From: Actinacidiphila guanduensis
GTDB taxonomy: Bacteria; Actinomycetota; Actinomycetes; Streptomycetales; Streptomycetaceae
DNA length: 64,000 bases
Direction: 5' to 3'
Assembly: GCF_900103985.1 (NCBI RefSeq)
Contig: NZ_FNIE01000006.1
Span: 372,001-436,000 of the forward strand
Below the pieces are notes generated by a model. That model was not told the origin of the DNA. It ran no database searches and saw only the letters and a list, made by a program, of their open reading frames with translations. Made by a program: the position numbers and the translations under genes. Shown piece by piece: positions 8,704 through 17,710 of the stretch; the first letter of the stretch is position 1, and each line of letters opens with the position of its first letter.

Positions 8704-9897
8704 TCAGGGGTGGATGCGGGTGAGCCAGGTGGAGGGGGTGGCGATCTCGGATTTGGTGGGGAGGGTGTTGGGGGAGGTCCAGACGCGGTTGAAGCCGTCC
8801 ATGCCGACTTCGGAGACGACCGCGCGGACGAAGCGCTCGCCGTCGCGGTACTGGCGGAGCTTGGCGTCGAGGCCGAGCAGGCGCCGCAGGGCCTGGTCGA
8901 GGCGGCCCGCCCCGCTCGCCCGGCGCTGCCCGAACTTCTCCCGGATCTCGGCGACGCTGGGGACGACGTCCGGCCCCACCCCGTCCATGACGTAGTCGGC
9001 GTGCCCTTCGAGCAGGGACATCACCGCCGTCAGCCGGCCCAAAATCTCCCGCTGGGAGGGCGTCTGCACGAGGTCCATGAGGCTCCGCCCGCCGTCCTCC
9101 GCGGCCTCCTCCTCCGGCTCGCTCTCCTTGCCGCCCCCCTGCCCGGCGAAGCTCTGCACCGCCTGGCGTACGCGTTCCACCACCGTGGACGCGTCGAGCT
9201 CGGTCTCGCCCAGGAAGCTCTGGATCTCGCCCTCGATGTGGTCCCGCAGCCACGGCACGGCCGAGAACTGCGTGCGGTGGGTCTCCTCGTGCAGGCACAC
9301 CCAGAGGCGGAAGTCGTGCGGGTCCACGTCGAGTTCGCGCTCGACGTGGACGATGTTCGGCGCCACCAGCAGCAGGCGCCCGGCCTTCGACTCCCCCGGC
9401 CCCGGCCGCACCGGCCCGGCCGGCATCTCGCGGCTCGGCGGGGCGAACGTCTCGTACTGGCCCAGCACCCGCGAGGACAGGAAGCTCAGCAGCATCCCCA
9501 CCTCCACGCCGGTGACCTTGCCGCCCACGGTGCCCAGCACCACACCGCCCGCGCCGCCCGGGCGGCGGGCCTGCATCTTGGCCAGCAAGGGGGCGAGCAC
9601 CTCGCGGAACCCCGCGACATTGGCCTTCACCCAGCCGGGGCGGTCGACGATGAGGACGGGGGTGCCGTGCGGGGGCGCGTCGCCGCCCCCTTCGCCGTCC
9701 CCGGCCCCGTCATCGTCCCCGTACATCTTCGTGAACGCCCGCACGTGGGCCTCGGAGTCCCGGGCATGGGTACGCAGCTCGGCGACGATCGCGCGTGCCT
9801 CGTCCCGGCTCACCTCCGGGCCGGGGCGGGTGAGCCGCTGCGCGGTCGCCACGGCGAGGTTCCAGTCGACCATCTCGCTTCCACCGATGCTCGTCAT
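8704..9897 (-). CDS. Zinc-dependent metalloprotease (zincin_2 / DUF2342 family)
   Basis: A 397-residue protein of the actinobacterial zincin family often called F420-biosynthesis-associated, with the zinc motif HEETH in the block RLWVCLHEETHRTQF near residue 195. Other family blocks are VDWNLAVATAQRL at the N-terminus, LLLVAPNIVHVERELDVD before the zinc site, and LEGHADYVMDGVG after it. No signal peptide or membrane segment is seen, so a cytoplasmic site is likely; substrate unknown. The start could instead be the ATG at 9873, which has a better ribosome-binding site (GGTGGAAG) than the one at 9897. In S. coelicolor the same gene sits between tilS and dacB, and that order holds here, with DoxX inserted on the other strand. 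Confidence 0.85.
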   Translation of the reverse strand: MTSIGGSEMVDWNLAVATAQRLTRPGPEVSRDEARAIVAELRTHARDSEAHVRAFTKMYGDDDGAGDGEGGGDAPPHGTPVLIVDRPGWVKANVAGFREVLAPLLAKMQARRPGGAGGVVLGTVGGKVTGVEVGMLLSFLSSRVLGQYETFAPPSREMPAGPVRPGPGESKAGRLLLVAPNIVHVERELDVDPHDFRLWVCLHEETHRTQFSAVPWLRDHIEGEIQSFLGETELDASTVVERVRQAVQSFAGQGGGKESEPEEEAAEDGGRSLMDLVQTPSQREILGRLTAVMSLLEGHADYVMDGVGPDVVPSVAEIREKFGQRRASGAGRLDQALRRLLGLDAKLRQYRDGERFVRAVVSEVGMDGFNRVWTSPNTLPTKSEIATPSTWLTRIHP

Positions 9898-10238
9898 GTC
9901 TTTTACGGTACGTTGCCGCGCGCTGTTGCGGGGGGCGGCTTCTCACCGTCCGGGCCCCCTTTCGCTCCCGACCCCAGGTCGGCGGCCTCCACGGGGCCCT
10001 CTGCCCCGACCCCGCCGTCCCCGGCCGCAGGCCGGTCGGAGGCCGGGGCGAAACCCTTTGGTACGGGGGCAGGGGTGGGGGTGTTCATGGGGAGTGGAGG
10101 TTGTCCGGAAACCGGTGGGGCGGCTGAAAGGGCGGTGTTGCGAGGGGTTTCCGGGGGGCGGCACCTTCGTGTCGTCCCCTGCTCCACCTCCCCCTCCCGT
10201 AACCCGCCGCACGGGACCGACCCCTTCGAGGAGTCGTC
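9898..10238. other. Intergenic region, no gene seen
   Basis: Divergent spacer between the zincin gene and doxX. Bases about 10001-10038 are a partial copy of the ~81-bp unit found at 8220-8640 (CCGCCGTCCCCGGCCGCAGG). The rest shows no coding sequence. Confidence 0.5.
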
Positions 10239-10700
10239 ATGAAACCGCTCGACCTCGAGCGCGCGCGTCCCCTGGTCGTCGGCCTCTTCCGGATCGTCGT
10301 CGGCCTGCTCTTCGCCTGCCACGGTGCCGCCACCCTCTTCGGGATCTTCGGCGGACCCGAGGGCGGCGGCCCCGGCCCCGCGGCCTTCGCGTGGCCGGGC
10401 TGGTGGGCCTCCGTGATCGAACTCGTCGGTGGCCTGCTGGTGATGGTCGGCCTGGGCACCCGCCTGGCCGCCCTCGCCTGCTCGGGCTCCATGGCCTACG
10501 CGTACTTCGACGTCCACCAGCGCCACTCGCTCCTGCCGATACAGAACCACGGTGAACCCGCGGTGATGTTCTGCTGGGCGTTCCTGCTCCTCGCCGCCAC
10601 CGGTGGTGGCGCCTTCGCCCTGGAGAGCGCGCTTCGGCGGCCCGCCGGCGAGGGTTCCCTCCCCGAGGAGCCGGTGGCTTCGCCCGTCACGGTCCGCTAG
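10239..10700 (+). CDS. DoxX family membrane protein
   Basis: A 153-residue integral membrane protein with four hydrophobic segments (roughly residues 10-35, 50-75, 78-95 and 108-128). The first helix RPLVVGLFRIVVGLLFACHG, followed by GLLVMVGLGTRLAAL, is typical of DoxX/SURF4-like proteins. Family members occur in many contexts, some linked to thiosulfate or redox handling, and no specific role can be assigned. The ATG is preceded by CGAGGAG. The C-terminal ~20 residues are hydrophilic and low-complexity. It stands alone on the plus strand, flanked on both sides by repeat-bearing spacers. Confidence 0.85.
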   Translation: MKPLDLERARPLVVGLFRIVVGLLFACHGAATLFGIFGGPEGGGPGPAAFAWPGWWASVIELVGGLLVMVGLGTRLAALACSGSMAYAYFDVHQRHSLLPIQNHGEPAVMFCWAFLLLAATGGGAFALESALRRPAGEGSLPEEPVASPVTVR

Positions 10701-11259
10701 TCGCTGCCGCTGAGCAGTACGGCTGGTCAGTACGGGGGTGCGGCATCCCACCGCGGGGGTTCTCCTTGCGGCCGGGAGCCGCACCCCTTCGGGCTGTGGG
10801 GGTGCCCCGCTGGGCGAGCAGCCCCGCGTCCCCGGGCAACGGCTCCCCGCCGTTAGGGGTTCCGAGGATTCCCGGCCGCGGCCCGCCATGGGCTGGTCGC
10901 GCAGTTCCGCCCCCAGAGCTTCGCCTGGAAGGTACCCCCAGCGCCCCAAAAACGGCTACGCGTCTGCCCCACCCTCGCCGTTTCCGGCCGCAGGCCGGTG
11001 GCCTGCTGAGCGCGCAGTTCCCCGCGCCCCTGAAAACCTCGCCCTTCGCGCGAACGGCGAGGCCGTACAACCCAGGGGCGCGGGGAACTGCGCGAGAAAA
11101 GGCCACCGGCCCCAGGACGGCAGACAACCCCGTCGGGCAGACGGGAACCCGAAAGGGGCGCGGGGAACTGCGCGCTCAGCCTGCCACCGGGTGGCACCCG
11201 GCGGCGTACGGGAACCCTCGCGGCGAGAAGCCGCCCCGTACAAGCGATGCCGCACCCGA
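10701..11259. repeat. Intergenic repeat island between doxX and dacB
   Basis: No gene is supported. A forward copy of the hairpin module lies at about 10898-10947. Short modules (GCGCGCAGTTCCCCGCGCCCC) lie forward at about 11007-11033 and inverted at about 11074-11098 and 11155-11180, making large imperfect inverted repeats. The island also holds the GGCCGCAGGCCGGTGGCCTG segment found at 31.1 kb and 45.0 kb. Confidence 0.7.
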
Positions 11260-12669
11260 TCAAGCCAGGGCTGCCGCCAAGCCGTCCAGGGCGGCCTCGG
11301 CCGCTGCCGCGTCGGTGGTGCCTTGGGTCATGAAGGAGAAGGCGAGGATGCGGCCCGAAGGGGTCACCACCGTGCCAGCCATCGTGTTCGTGCCCGTCAG
11401 GGTGCCCGTTTTCGCGTGGACCAGACCCGCCGCCGCGGTGTTCTTCAGGCGCGTACTGAGCGTGCCCGTGAAGCCGGCGACGGGGATACCCGTGAGGATC
11501 GGCCGCAGTTCGGGGTGGGCGGGCGAGGCCGCCAGGGCGAGGATGCGCGCCAGGGTGATCGGCGCGAGCGCGTCGTCGTGGTCGAGCCCGCTGCCGTCGT
11601 GGAAGGAAGCCCCGGGCAGGGGGATGCCGTAGCGGGTGAGCGCCGTGCGGATCGCGCGGGCGCCGCCCGCGAAGCTCGCCGGCTGCCCGGACGCGCGGGC
11701 CACCTGACGGGCGAGCGCCTCGGCGAGATCGTTGTCGCTGTACGTCAGCATCTGCTCCACCAGGTCCGACAGCGGCGCCGACTGATGGACCGCCAGCTGT
11801 GTGCCGCCCTTGCCGCTGCCGGGCACGGGCGGCCCCTGCACGGTGATGCCGTGCTTGGCCAGCAGCGCGGCGAAGTCGGCGGCGGCCGTGGCGGCCGGGT
11901 CCCAAGCGCGGGTCGCGGGCCCGCTGGTGCTGCCGTCGAGCCGCCCCTCGTCCGCCATCAGCGCGGTGACGGGCGCGAGGTTCTCGTTGTGGCCGATCGG
12001 GTGCAGGTCGGGGCCGCTGTAGAGCGAGGTGTCGTAGCCGAGGTGCACCGCGGTGGTGCCGCGGGACTTCAGCGCGGCCGCGGTGTCGGCGGCGAGTTGT
12101 GTGAGGTCGAGCGTGGGGTCGCCGCCGCCGACCAGGACGATCCGGCCCTTGCCCGTGCTCACGACCGTGGTGGTCAGCCGCGCGTCGGGCCCGAGCAGGC
12201 CGAGCGCGGCGGTCGCGGTGGCGAGCTTCGTGGTGGAGGCGGGGGTGGTGGCGGTGCCGTCCTTGTGGTCGTAGAGGACCCTGCCGCTGGTCACGTCGAC
12301 GACCGCGCCGGTGCGGACCGGGCCCATGCCGTACGCCGCCATCAGCGGGTCGAGCCGGCGGTCCAGCGCGGCCGCGGTGGGGGCGGTGCCGCCGCCGGCC
12401 GCGGCGAGGACGGGTGCCGCGGCGGGCGCCGACCCGTAGGCCGGGGCCGCGTGGTGGGCCGGGCGCTGCCCGGCGGCCCGGGCGTCGCGGGCGGCGGCGA
12501 ACGACCGCTCGGCCGTCCGCTGACCGCCCGACCAGGGGCCCACGGCGGCGACCAGGCCCACGGCCACCACCAGTCCTGTCGCGGCCGAGCCCGCCACGAC
12601 CTGCCACGTCCTGCCGAGCGGCACTGCCGACCAGCCCCTTTCGCGACCACCCCAATGCGTGGGAGACAC
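11260..12669 (-). CDS. dacB: D-alanyl-D-alanine carboxypeptidase/endopeptidase (PBP4/S13 family)
   Basis: Trims or cleaves D-Ala-containing peptidoglycan stem peptides outside the membrane. The 469-residue product has an N-terminal hydrophobic segment (~20-45: VVAGSAATGLVVAVGLVAAV) as signal/anchor, an Ala/Pro-rich linker, then the S13 penicillin-binding motifs in order: SxxK in PASTTKLATA (near residue 145), SDN in TYSDNDLAE and KTG in HAKTGTLTG. GGGDPTLD is also typical of the family. A GTG at 12669 gives MSPTHWGG; other GTG/ATG codons downstream are possible. It is divergent from ppa with only 42 bp between the starts, so their promoters overlap. Confidence 0.93.
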   Translation of the reverse strand: MSPTHWGGRERGWSAVPLGRTWQVVAGSAATGLVVAVGLVAAVGPWSGGQRTAERSFAAARDARAAGQRPAHHAAPAYGSAPAAAPVLAAAGGGTAPTAAALDRRLDPLMAAYGMGPVRTGAVVDVTSGRVLYDHKDGTATTPASTTKLATATAALGLLGPDARLTTTVVSTGKGRIVLVGGGDPTLDLTQLAADTAAALKSRGTTAVHLGYDTSLYSGPDLHPIGHNENLAPVTALMADEGRLDGSTSGPATRAWDPAATAAADFAALLAKHGITVQGPPVPGSGKGGTQLAVHQSAPLSDLVEQMLTYSDNDLAEALARQVARASGQPASFAGGARAIRTALTRYGIPLPGASFHDGSGLDHDDALAPITLARILALAASPAHPELRPILTGIPVAGFTGTLSTRLKNTAAAGLVHAKTGTLTGTNTMAGTVVTPSGRILAFSFMTQGTTDAAAAEAALDGLAAALA

Positions 12670-12711
12670 TTAACCACCCACACCGTGTGCTGATGACTGA
12701 GGAGTAGGTCC

Positions 12712-13203
12712 GTGGAGTTCGACGTCACGATCGAGATCCCGAAGGGTTCGCGCAACAAGTACGAGGTGGACCACGAGACGGGTCGCATCCGCCTGGACCG
12801 CAGGCTCTTCACGTCCACGAGCTACCCGGCCGACTACGGGTTCATCGAGAACACCCTCGGCGAGGACGGCGACCCGCTGGACGCGCTGGTCATCCTCGAC
12901 GAGCCGACCTTCCCCGGCTGCCTCATCACCTGCCGGGCGATCGGCATGTTCCGCATGACGGACGAGGCCGGCGGCGACGACAAGGTGCTGTGCGTGCCGG
13001 CGTCCGACCCGCGGGTGGAGCACCTGCGCGACATCCACCACGTCTCGGAGTTCGACCGGCTGGAGATCCAGCACTTCTTCGAGGTCTACAAGGACCTGGA
13101 GCCGGGCAAGTCGGTCGAGGGTTCCGACTGGGTCGGCCGCAGCGACGCCGAGGCGGAGATCGAGCGCTCTTACCGCCGCCTGAAGGAGCAGGGCTCCCAC
13201 TGA
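12712..13203 (+). CDS. ppa: Inorganic pyrophosphatase
   Basis: Hydrolyses pyrophosphate to phosphate in the cytoplasm, pulling biosynthetic reactions forward. The 163-residue product has the family I signature with active-site residues in [19 protein letters not shown] and [10 protein letters not shown] (the three-Asp metal site), and a C-terminal [13 protein letters not shown] block. The start is GTG at 12712, behind GAGGAG. Family I length and motifs are complete. It is divergent from dacB and followed by a perfect hairpin terminator. Confidence 0.97.
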   Translation: MEFDVTIEIPKGSRNKYEVDHETGRIRLDRRLFTSTSYPADYGFIENTLGEDGDPLDALVILDEPTFPGCLITCRAIGMFRMTDEAGGDDKVLCVPASDPRVEHLRDIHHVSEFDRLEIQHFFEVYKDLEPGKSVEGSDWVGRSDAEAEIERSYRRLKEQGSH

Positions 13204-13214
13204 CGGTGGCGTAC

Positions 13215-13244
13215 GGGGGCACCGCCAAGCCATGCGGTGCCCCC
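13215..13244 (+). terminator. Terminator hairpin after ppa
   Basis: GGGGGCACCGC, an 8-base loop, then its perfect 11-base complement. It lies 11 bp past the ppa stop and before the convergent ThrE-like gene, so it could serve both. Confidence 0.75.
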
Positions 13245-13293
13245 GCGGGGGGACTGGGGGCGCCCCCGCTCCCCCGTGAAAAACCCTTCGTGC

Positions 13294-15048
13294 TCAAAAG
13301 CCGCGGGTGCGTTTGGCGGCGCGGCGGGGGGTGGGGGGCGGGGTGTGCAGGGCGAGGCGGGCGATCTCGTTGCCGAGGTTGACCCCGATGGCCAGCGCCA
13401 GCGCGAGGGCCGCGGCCTTGGTGAGCTGGGTGAGCGCCAGCGAGGGGTGGTGCTGGGTGAGGGCGAGCAGGCCGAAGTACGTGGCGGAGCCCGGGAGAAG
13501 GGGCCCGATCGCCGCGGTGACGTACGGCAGCACGGAGACGTACCGGTAGCGGGCCATGAGCTGGCCGAAGAGCCCGACGAGCCCGGCGGCCGCCCCCGTC
13601 GCCGCCACCTGGTTGCCGCCGGCCGACTGGTGCAGCACCCCGAAGACCGTCCAGGCCACGCCCCCGTTGAGGGTGGCGAGCAGCAGCACCGCCCGCTCGC
13701 ACTGGAGCAGCACCGCGAAGGCGAGGGTGAGCACCATGGCCGCGGGCAGTTGCACCCACGGGCGGTCGTAGGAGCGCAGCGCCTGGTCCGGGTCGATCCC
13801 GCCGCCGGACCGGAAGCCGAGGTAGAGCACGAGCGTGACGCCGAGCACGATGCCGACAACCAGGTAGACCACTTCGAGCAGGCGGGCCGAGGCGGTGATG
13901 TAGAAGCCGGTCAGTCCGTCCTGCACCGCTGCCACCAGCGCCCGTCCGGGCAGCAGCGCGAAGAGCCCGCCGGTGATGACCGCCGAGGACTGCACGCCCG
14001 TCGCGCCCGGGATCCAGTGCGCGTAGCGGTCGACGAGCACGCCCATCCCGGCCGCGGGCATCGCCGCCACGGCGAACTGGTAGAACTCCGGCAGCCCGCG
14101 CCCGGCGAGCAGCCAGGCCAGCCGGTCGCCGAGCATCGCGGCGACCGCGGCCGCCGCGAAGATCACCGGCCCGCCGCCGACCAGCACGCTCGCCGCGCCC
14201 GCGAGCAGCCCGGACGCCCCGGTCAGCACCCACGTGCCGTACGGGTGCCGGTTGCGGCGGATGCCGGCGAGCCGCCGGTACGCCTCCTCCAGCGTCACCT
14301 CGTGGGCGGTGATGCCGTCCACGAGGTGGAAGACGGCGGCCAGCCGGGTGTAGTCGGTGCCGCGGCGGCGCACGGTGCGGCTCATGGTCAGCGGCGGGTC
14401 GGTGAGGGCCGGCTGGCAGGAGATGCCGAGCAGGGTGAAGGTGACGGTGGGCTCGATACGGGCCAGGCCGTACGCGTAGGCGACGCCGAACATCGCGGCC
14501 TCGACGTCCTCGGCGCCCTCGCCGCCGGCCAGCAGCAGCTCGCCGATGCGCAGGGTGAGGTCGAGCACGCGGGGCACGGCGCCGGCCCGCTCGACGGCGG
14601 GCCCCGGCCGCTCGGTGGACGGCATCCGCAACAGCGCCCGCATCCGGTCCTGCCACAGCGCCCCCTCGGGCGGCACGACGACAGGAAAACCTCCCGCAGG
14701 CGTCACCGCCCCTTCCCCCCACCCCCCGGCACCCGGCTGCCCGCCGTGCGCCATGGGCACCTCGCCACCGCCACTCCGATACCCCGGCCCCTGCCCCGTC
14801 CCGCCCGAGGCCCCGGCAGCGCCGGACCCGCCCCCGCCACCCGGCGCCGCAGCGCCGGAGGCCCCCGCAGCACCGGCGGAGCCGGACCCGCCGAAGGCAC
14901 CCCGACCGTTGGCGGCGGACCCGCCGGACCACTCACGCCCGCCGGGCGCCCCGGCACCGTTGCGGTCAGCGCCGGAACCCCCCGCGCCGTCGGAGGCGGG
15001 CCGGTCGGTCAAGGCGTCAGCGCTTCTGGGCGCGGTGGCGGCCGCCAC
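13294..15048 (-). CDS. Threonine/serine exporter ThrE family protein
   Basis: A 584-residue membrane protein of the ThrE type, in which the usual two halves (soluble plus membrane, PF06738, and a second membrane half, PF12821) are fused. Residues 1-~125 are Gly/Ala/Ser/Pro-rich and poorly conserved. From ~150 (LDLTLRIGELLLAGGEGAEDVEAAM) the cytoplasmic domain begins, with TVTFTLLGISCQPALTDPP as a family marker. About ten hydrophobic segments follow, including GVQSSAVITGGLFALLPGRA. Corynebacterium ThrE exports threonine and serine by proton antiport; the substrate here is not shown. The start at 15048 overlaps the end of dedA by 32 bp, suggesting coupling; shorter starts inside the low-complexity part are possible. 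Confidence 0.85.
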   Translation of the reverse strand: MAAATAPRSADALTDRPASDGAGGSGADRNGAGAPGGREWSGGSAANGRGAFGGSGSAGAAGASGAAAPGGGGGSGAAGASGGTGQGPGYRSGGGEVPMAHGGQPGAGGWGEGAVTPAGGFPVVVPPEGALWQDRMRALLRMPSTERPGPAVERAGAVPRVLDLTLRIGELLLAGGEGAEDVEAAMFGVAYAYGLARIEPTVTFTLLGISCQPALTDPPLTMSRTVRRRGTDYTRLAAVFHLVDGITAHEVTLEEAYRRLAGIRRNRHPYGTWVLTGASGLLAGAASVLVGGGPVIFAAAAVAAMLGDRLAWLLAGRGLPEFYQFAVAAMPAAGMGVLVDRYAHWIPGATGVQSSAVITGGLFALLPGRALVAAVQDGLTGFYITASARLLEVVYLVVGIVLGVTLVLYLGFRSGGGIDPDQALRSYDRPWVQLPAAMVLTLAFAVLLQCERAVLLLATLNGGVAWTVFGVLHQSAGGNQVAATGAAAGLVGLFGQLMARYRYVSVLPYVTAAIGPLLPGSATYFGLLALTQHHPSLALTQLTKAAALALALAIGVNLGNEIARLALHTPPPTPRRAAKRTRGF

Positions 15049-15742
15049 GCGAGGGCGCCGCCGCGACGGCCTCAGCGCCGAGGTCGCCGGTGGCGGCGGG
15101 GCCTTCCCCCGCCGGGGTCGCGGCCGCCTTGCCGCGCGAGCGCAGGTACTCGATGCCGATCGGCACCAGGGAGACCAGCACGACGAGGACGAGCATCGCC
15201 TCGATGTTGTCGCGGACGAAGGCGATCTGGCCGAGCCAGTAGCCCAGCAGAGTCACACCCGCACCCCACAGGCTCCCTCCGATGAGGTTGAACGTGAGGA
15301 ACGTGCGGTAGTTCATCCGGCTGACACCGGCCACGATCGGGGTGAACGTGCGCACCACCGGCACGAAGCAGGCCATCACGATCGCCTTCGGCCCGTGGTG
15401 CTCGAAGAACGCGTGCGCCTTCTCGATGTTCTCCATCTTGAACAGCCGCGAGTCCGGCCGCCGGAACAGCGAGGGCCCGACCTTGCGGCCGAAGAGGTAG
15501 CCGGTCTGCTCGCCGGCCACCGCGGCCACCGCGATGAGCGCGGCCACCAGGGCGAGCGGCTGGTGCAGGGTCCCGGACGCGACAAGCAGGCCGGTGGTGA
15601 ACAGCAGCGAGTCACCGGGCAGGAAGAAGCCGATCAGCAGGCCTGACTCGGCGAACACGACGAGCAGCACGCCCCACAGGCCGTAGGTGTTGATCAGGTG
15701 GTCCGGGTCGAGCCAGCTCGGTCCGAGCGCGATGTACGTCAC
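15017..15742 (-). CDS. DedA family membrane protein
   Basis: A 241-residue DedA/VTT-domain protein; characterised relatives help recycle or flip undecaprenyl phosphate and phospholipids. The signature GLLIGFFLPGDSLLF is at residues ~34-48, with GEQTGYLFGRKVGP and the conserved arginine block FVPVVRTFTPIVAGVSRM further on; four to five hydrophobic segments are visible. The last ~35 residues are a charged tail ending RGGRHRAQKR. It is followed without a gap by the ThrE-like gene on the same strand and is divergent from the ABC ATPase, with an AT-rich palindrome 10 bp upstream of its start. Confidence 0.92.
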   Translation of the reverse strand: MTYIALGPSWLDPDHLINTYGLWGVLLVVFAESGLLIGFFLPGDSLLFTTGLLVASGTLHQPLALVAALIAVAAVAGEQTGYLFGRKVGPSLFRRPDSRLFKMENIEKAHAFFEHHGPKAIVMACFVPVVRTFTPIVAGVSRMNYRTFLTFNLIGGSLWGAGVTLLGYWLGQIAFVRDNIEAMLVLVVLVSLVPIGIEYLRSRGKAAATPAGEGPAATGDLGAEAVAAAPSRGGRHRAQKR

Positions 15743-15751
15743 GGGCCAAAA

Positions 15752-15772
15752 GTATCAATCCTGTGTTGATAC
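15752..15772. promoter_or_regulatory. Palindrome upstream of dedA (possible operator)
   Basis: GTATCAA, seven bases, TTGATAC: a perfect 7-bp inverted repeat, unusually AT-rich for this genome, 10 bp upstream of the dedA ATG in the spacer shared with the ATPase gene. The regulator is unknown. Confidence 0.5.
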
Positions 15773-15950
15773 AAGCGTTCCGCAACCTGCGCACGGTGCA
15801 CTACCGTCTGCGCAGCGTCCCGCACGCATCCTCGCAAGTCCGGCAAGTCACACAGGTCCCACAGGCCCCGACTGTGCCGCAACTCCCCCCGCGTTCTTCC
15901 GTATCCGCACCGACACCGCGTCTGTTCGACCCACCTGGCGGCCCAAGGAA

Positions 15951-17348
15951 ATGTCTCGCGCGATCACGTTGCACGAAGTGTCGAAGTACTACCCCAAGCA
16001 GCCCACACCCGCCGTGGACCGGTTCTCCCTGGAGATCGCGCCCGGCGAGTTCCTGGTGCTGCTCGGGCCCTCCGGCTGCGGCAAGTCCACGGTGCTGCGG
16101 ATGATCGCCGGGCTGGAGGACATCACCACCGGGGAGTTGTTACTGGACGGCGAGTACGGCAACGACCTCGCCCCCGGCGACCGGAAGATGGCCATGGTCT
16201 TCCAGAACTTCGCCCTGTACCCGAGCATGACCAGCCGGGAGAACATCGGCTTCCCGCTGCGGTTCGAGATGCCCGGCACCGAGCCGGGCCCGCGGGTGGA
16301 CGAGACCGCCCGCATCCTCGGCATCGAGGAGATCCTGGACCGCTACCCCGGGCAGCTGTCCGGCGGCGAGCGGCAGCGGGTCGCGATGGGCCGGGCGATC
16401 TCCCGGCACCCCTCGGTCTTCCTGATGGACGAGCCGCTGTCCAACCTGGACGCCAAGCTCCGCGCCCACCTGCGCGCCGAGATCGCCCGGCTCACCCGCG
16501 GGATGGGCGTCACCACCGTCTACGTCACCCACGACCAGGCCGAGGCGATGTCGCTGGGCGACCGGGTGGCGGTGATGCGCAGCGGGGTGCTCCAGCAGAT
16601 CGGCACCCCGCGGGACGTGTACCACCTGCCGGAGAACGTGTTCGTGGCCGCGTTCGTCGGCACCCCGCGGATCAATCTGCTCCAGGCGACCGTGATCGCT
16701 CCACTCAGCGGAGGGATGTGGATCGACTTCGGCCGCCAGCGGCTGGGCCTGCCGGAACCGCTCGGCTACGACCACCAGATGCTGCGCATCCAGCAGGGCC
16801 GCACGATCATCGTCGGGCTGCGCTCGGAGGCGGTGCGGATCGCCCGGGCGAGCCAGGCGCACCCGGGCGAGGTGGCGATCAGCGGGATCGTCGAGCACGT
16901 GGAGTACCTGGGCCACGAGTCGCTGGTGCACCTGAACACCGGGTCGCGGCCGGCCATCGTGCCCGAGCTGGAGGCGCCGCGGCCCGCGCCGGCCAAGCCG
17001 GGACCGCGACGCAACGGCACCGGCTCGGGCGGCCTCGGCAAGCTGGCGCAGAAGGCGGCCCGGCGGCTGCAGGCGACGGTAACGGACCGCGAGGGCGGCT
17101 CCCACGGCGCCCACAGCGCCCACGGCGGGCCGCCCAAGCCCCCACAGACGCCGTCCGCGGTGATGGACCGCCCGGCCGCGGCACCGGAGACCGACACGGG
17201 CGACCTCGTGGTCCGTACGGGCCCCGACATCCGCGTCCGCCGCGGCGACCACGTCCCCCTCCTGGTCGACCTGGCCCACCTCTACGTCTTCGACAGCAAC
17301 GGCCACCGCATCTGCCCCCTCCCCAGAGAACAACCCCACCTGGAGTAG
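15951..17348 (+). CDS. MsiK/UgpC-type sugar ABC transporter ATP-binding protein
   Basis: A 465-residue ATPase of the MalK family that energises carbohydrate importers at the inner membrane face. Walker A GPSGCGKST is at residues 39-47, followed by VFQNFALYPSM (Q-loop), LSGGERQRVAMGRA (signature), VFLMDEPLSNLDAKL (Walker B) and THDQAEAMSLGDRV (H-loop); a C-terminal TOBE region follows. Length exceeds the usual ~375 residues because of a low-complexity insert (about 345-425, Pro/Gly/His-rich) within the TOBE part. No permease or binding protein is adjacent, as for the shared Streptomyces MsiK, but it could be a paralogue. Codon 64 is TTA (16140-16142), the only in-frame TTA I found in this window, implying bldA dependence. 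An in-frame upstream start at 15687 would overlap dedA and is rejected. Confidence 0.88.
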   Translation: MSRAITLHEVSKYYPKQPTPAVDRFSLEIAPGEFLVLLGPSGCGKSTVLRMIAGLEDITTGELLLDGEYGNDLAPGDRKMAMVFQNFALYPSMTSRENIGFPLRFEMPGTEPGPRVDETARILGIEEILDRYPGQLSGGERQRVAMGRAISRHPSVFLMDEPLSNLDAKLRAHLRAEIARLTRGMGVTTVYVTHDQAEAMSLGDRVAVMRSGVLQQIGTPRDVYHLPENVFVAAFVGTPRINLLQATVIAPLSGGMWIDFGRQRLGLPEPLGYDHQMLRIQQGRTIIVGLRSEAVRIARASQAHPGEVAISGIVEHVEYLGHESLVHLNTGSRPAIVPELEAPRPAPAKPGPRRNGTGSGGLGKLAQKAARRLQATVTDREGGSHGAHSAHGGPPKPPQTPSAVMDRPAAAPETDTGDLVVRTGPDIRVRRGDHVPLLVDLAHLYVFDSNGHRICPLPREQPHLE

Positions 17349-17373
17349 CCCGGGCAACCGTCGCCGCCCTTTG

Positions 17374-17552
17374 GGGGCGCTGGGGGTACCTCCCAGGCAA
17401 AGCTCTGGGGGAGGAACTGCTCCCCCAGAGAGGGGACCCCCACAAGCCTCCGACCGGCCTGGTGGCCGGGAACGGCGAGGATGGGGCAGCCCCGTAGCCG
17501 AGGGGCGCTGGGGGTACCTCCCAGGCGAAGCTCTGGGGGAGGAACTGCGCGC
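17374..17552. repeat. Two inverted copies of the intergenic hairpin module
   Basis: Copies at about 17374-17420 and 17502-17552, both in the minus orientation (GGGGGTACCTCCCAGGC then CTCTGGGGGAGGAACTG). They fill the 362-bp spacer between the ABC ATPase and the GT29 gene; no gene is seen there. Confidence 0.75.
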
Positions 17553-17710
17553 CCGGCCACCAACCGGCCCGGCCGCCGGCAACGGCGGCGAACCCCAACG
17601 ACGAGAAGCCCCCGTAAAAAACGAGTTTCGCTCAGACGTCCGGACCAGTTCACCCCCGCTTCACCCCGAGGGCCTAGTTTCCCCGTCGACGACCGGACGC
17701 TTGGAGCACC

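Noticed and set aside
7851..8723. Plus- and minus-strand open frames of 200-290 codons in 7.85-8.7 kb
   Set aside because: They only translate the tandem repeats (Pro/Arg/Gly-rich); no start signals or family similarity.
15687..15950. An 88-codon N-terminal extension of the ABC ATPase
   Set aside because: It overlaps the dedA 5' end and its promoter spacer; the ATPase family starts at MSRAITLHEV, 15951.
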